A DNA stretch of 6,645 nt, from contig DASXNR010000122.1 in assembly GCA_036494925.1 (NCBI GenBank), forward strand, positions 1-6,645. Direction: 5' to 3'. Both the position numbers and the translations under genes were made by a program. The first letter of the stretch is position 1. The number at the start of each line of letters is the position of its first letter. Shown piece after piece: positions 4,966 through 6,645 of this stretch. The stretch comes from JAMXLO01 sp036494925. GTDB taxonomy: Bacteria; Pseudomonadota; Alphaproteobacteria; Acetobacterales; Acetobacteraceae. Under the pieces are notes generated by a model. The model did not search any database and was not told where the DNA came from. It saw only the letters and a program-made list of their open reading frames with translations.

Positions 4966-5922
4966 CTACGGCGCCATCGCACCCTGCGCGTTCACGTACA
5001 GCGCGTAGACCGACGTGCTGGCGCACATGAACAACCGGTCCTTCTTTCTGCCGCCGAAGCACAGATTGGCGCAGCCCTCGGGCAGGTGGATCTTGCCGAT
5101 CAGGTCACCATCCGGCGCGTAGCAGCGCACGCCGTCCTCGGCCGGATCGGCCCAGCCCATCGAGCACCAGACGTTGCCATCGGTATCGGTCCGCATACCG
5201 TCGGTCATGCCGGGGGAAAAATCGGCGGCAAACACGCGCCCGTTGCGCAGCCGTTCGCCGTCGACGTCGAACCCGCGGATATGGGCCGGTCCACCATGCG
5301 AGATGCCGGAATCCACGACGTAAAGCCTGCGCTCATCAGGTGAGAAGCAGATGCCGTTCGGTCGCACGAAGTCGTCCGCCACCACGCTCGCCGTACCGCT
5401 CGCCGGTTCGAACCGGTACACGTTGCGCGGCAGCTCAGCGTCCGCTTTGTGCCCCTCGTACGGCCCATCGATCCCATAGCCAGGATCGGTGAACCAGACG
5501 GCGCCGTCGGACGCCACCACAACGTCGTTGGGCGCATTCAGCCGTTTGCCCTCGAACCGGTCGATCAACACGGTGATGCGTCCGTCCGATTCGGTGCGGG
5601 TGACGCGGCGCGTGTCGTGCTCGCAGGTGATCAGCCGGCCCTCGCGGTCGCGCGTGTTGCCGTTGGCGTAATTGGAGGGCGCACGGAACACCGACAGGTG
5701 CCCGTCCTCCTCGAGCCAGCGCATCATGCGGTTATTGGGGATGTCGCTGAACACCAGGAACCCGCCGTCGCGGAAATACACCGGACCCTCGGCCCAGCGG
5801 AAGCCGGTGGCGATGCGCTCGATCGCGGCGTTGCCCTGCTTGTAGACGAAGCGCGGATCCAGCCGTTCGATGCGCGGATCGGGATAGCGGGTGTCGGGCA
5901 GATTGCCCAGCGGCAGGGACAT
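4966..5922 (-). CDS. SMP-30/gluconolactonase/LRE family hydrolase
   Basis: A 318-residue six-bladed beta-propeller protein of the SMP-30/gluconolactonase family, which are metal-dependent lactonases that open sugar lactones or similar esters. By comparison with human SMP-30 the three metal ligands are visible: E45 in RWAEGPVYF, N132 in LNAPNDVV and D204 in LYVVDSG. Other marks are ANGNTRDREGRLITCEH (86-102), VWFTDPGYGI (142-151) and RPNGICFSPDERRLYV (187-202). The length is normal and complete, and there is no signal peptide, so it should be cytoplasmic. The ATG at 5922 is chosen because CAGGAG lies 5 bases upstream (5928-5933); the frame continues to 6069 without similarity. It is on the same strand as the downstream ABM gene, 105 bases away. 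The large gap suggests separate control, though read-through is possible. The true substrate (sugar lactone, aromatic-derived lactone or organophosphate-like ester) cannot be told from the sequence. Confidence 0.93.
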   Translation of the reverse strand: MSLPLGNLPDTRYPDPRIERLDPRFVYKQGNAAIERIATGFRWAEGPVYFRDGGFLVFSDIPNNRMMRWLEEDGHLSVFRAPSNYANGNTRDREGRLITCEHDTRRVTRTESDGRITVLIDRFEGKRLNAPNDVVVASDGAVWFTDPGYGIDGPYEGHKADAELPRNVYRFEPASGTASVVADDFVRPNGICFSPDERRLYVVDSGISHGGPAHIRGFDVDGERLRNGRVFAADFSPGMTDGMRTDTDGNVWCSMGWADPAEDGVRCYAPDGDLIGKIHLPEGCANLCFGGRKKDRLFMCASTSVYALYVNAQGAMAP

Positions 5923-5927
5923 GGGGA

Positions 5928-5933
5928 CTCCTG
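5928..5933 (-). promoter_or_regulatory. Ribosome binding site of the SMP-30 gene
   Basis: Minus-strand CAGGAG, 5 bases before the ATG at 5922; it fixes that start against the longer open frame to 6069. Confidence 0.75.
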
Positions 5934-6197
5934 GTATGGCAAGACCTATATCGCGGGGATTGGGTTGCCCTCTCGTGGTCCGCGATGTTGACTCGCGAGT
6001 TCTCGCCGTCAGCTGCATTCTGGTGCGTATTAAGGCTGCGATCGCGACCGTGGACCGGGTACCGCACATGCGACGGTCGCTGACAGTCCAAGCGATGCGC
6101 GTCCGAACCAGCTCATCATTTTGCGTCGCATCATAACTTTCAGAGTATCGCTGCGACCACCCCGGCCTACGCTGCCGTTCGACTTGATTGCGCCGAC
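5934..6197. other. Intergenic region upstream of the SMP-30 gene
   Basis: This non-coding gap lies between the thioesterase-like gene and the SMP-30 gene, both on the minus strand. It holds a perfect 10-bp palindrome actcgcgagt at 5991-6000, about 70 bases before the SMP-30 start, which could be an operator. It also holds a weak 8-bp inverted repeat, gcgaccgt 6044-6051 with acggtcgc 6073-6080, and a 6-bp stem gtcgca 6125-6130 with tgcgac 6152-6157 beyond the thioesterase stop. No strong -35/-10 pair or U-tailed terminator was found. Confidence 0.4.
5991..6000. promoter_or_regulatory. 10-bp palindrome, possible operator
   Basis: actcgcgagt is a perfect palindrome 69 bases upstream of the SMP-30 ATG at 5922. 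The position suits a regulator site, but a 10-bp palindrome occurs by chance fairly easily in GC-rich DNA. Confidence 0.2.
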
Positions 6198-6645
6198 CTA
6201 ACCGGATACAGGTTCAGATTGCTGGTACTCCAGGGGCGCGTCATCTGACCTCATGTCCTGCCCAACCACATCTTCGATCCGATCGAACAGCCAGTCGGCG
6301 ACGTAGTCGGGCTGCATTGCGACGGGGGCGGACATGACTTCGAGCTGCCCGACGAGCCTGGCCCACACTGATCCCGGGCCATTCGGCAGATAGGCGTGAT
6401 ATCCGCACATCAGATAACTTACCTTGCCAGGATAGTAACGGGGCCGGTAGTTAGCCAATGCGGCAATACCGCCATCGAAGACAGCCTTGATCACCGGAGG
6501 CAGCGAATCTGGAGCCCGAATAAAGGAATGTGTTCCGTTTGCCAATGTTGCAAATCTTCCGACCAAGGCTCTGATCCGTGTCTTGATATATGAGACGGCC
6601 TCCTGGCGGCCTAGTGTCCTCAGCGCCGCCCAAGACTCCACGATG
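6198..6645 (-). CDS. C-terminal part of a thioesterase-like (NRPS/PKS TE-type) alpha/beta hydrolase, 5' end outside window
   Basis: About 149 residues are visible; the frame is open to the window edge (codons before the GTG at 6641 are still coding), so the true start is probably outside. Residues 47-74 counted from that GTG (SLPPVIKAVFDGGIAALANY, then RPRYYPGK) match the lid and strand region of type I/II thioesterases, whose usual form is LPP...A...Y.PRPYPGRV. GSVWARLVGQLEVMSAPV (90-107) matches the stretch leading to the catalytic histidine. The expected PGDH motif after LEV is missing: the sequence reads MSAPVAMQPDYV, so the catalytic His appears lost. Thioesterases hydrolyse acyl groups from carrier proteins or CoA. 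Codons AGA, AGG, TCA, ACA, GGA and GTA are frequent here but rare in the neighbours, and GC is visibly lower, suggesting recent transfer. The active-site Ser lies off the window, so whether the gene is intact or degenerate cannot be told. Confidence 0.6.
   Translation of the reverse strand, partial: IVESWAALRTLGRQEAVSYIKTRIRALVGRFATLANGTHSFIRAPDSLPPVIKAVFDGGIAALANYRPRYYPGKVSYLMCGYHAYLPNGPGSVWARLVGQLEVMSAPVAMQPDYVADWLFDRIEDVVGQDMRSDDAPLEYQQSEPVSG

Noticed and set aside
4432..5343. Long plus-strand open frame of 303 codons
   Set aside because: It runs antisense across the start of the cobalamin sensor, the whole ABM gene and the end of the SMP-30 gene, with no protein-family features of its own.
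5923..6069. Longer start for the SMP-30 protein
   Set aside because: The extra 49 residues are not hydrophobic enough for a signal peptide and not family-like; a good ribosome site precedes 5922.

Overview
The window is a piece of chromosome-like DNA from a high-GC Gram-negative bacterium. Strong GGAGG-type ribosome binding sites, tightly packed genes and the families present (core-MetE, luciferase-like flavin oxidoreductase, SMP-30 lactonase, PAS-GGDEF) fit a metabolically versatile member of the Pseudomonadota. An alphaproteobacterium such as a sphingomonad, or a high-GC gammaproteobacterium, is possible, but the sequence alone does not settle it. No tRNA, rRNA, CRISPR array, transposase or integrase is visible.

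Layout. Bases 1-80 hold a REP-like palindromic repeat (alternating GATGGGT/ACCCATC units) just past the stop of the first gene. Two divergent enzyme genes follow: a zinc-dependent, cobalamin-independent methionine-synthase-like protein on the minus strand (87-1127) and a luciferase-like flavin monooxygenase on the plus strand (1448-2497). They are separated by 320 bases that contain an 11-bp perfect hairpin and a possible decayed small secreted-protein gene. The flavin enzyme converges, with 9 bases between stop codons, on a minus-strand block that reads from right to left: partial thioesterase-like gene (6198-6645), 275-base gap, SMP-30/gluconolactonase (4966-5922), 105-base gap, small ABM/heme-oxygenase-like protein (4561-4860), 36-base gap, cobalamin-binding sensor (3460-4524), 5-base gap, PAS-GGDEF diguanylate cyclase (2507-3454).

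The most interesting unit is the last pair. The 354-residue protein carries a CarH-type capping helix motif (W-x9-EH) and a B12-binding Rossmann domain with the lower-ligand histidine, the arrangement of adenosylcobalamin photoreceptors. It has no DNA-binding HTH; instead it has an all-helical N-terminal domain. It sits 5 bases upstream of a diguanylate cyclase with intact GGEEF and RxxD sites. The inference is a B12-dependent light (or cobalamin-status) sensor that controls c-di-GMP through its neighbour rather than repressing a promoter directly. The short ABM gene upstream may be co-transcribed.

The enzyme genes (core-MetE-like, flavin monooxygenase, lactonase, ABM) look like accessory catabolic or sulfur/one-carbon functions; no single pathway joins them in the visible sequence. 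The right-edge thioesterase fragment has codon use (AGA, AGG, TCA, ACA, GGA) unlike the rest and appears foreign and possibly catalytically degenerate.
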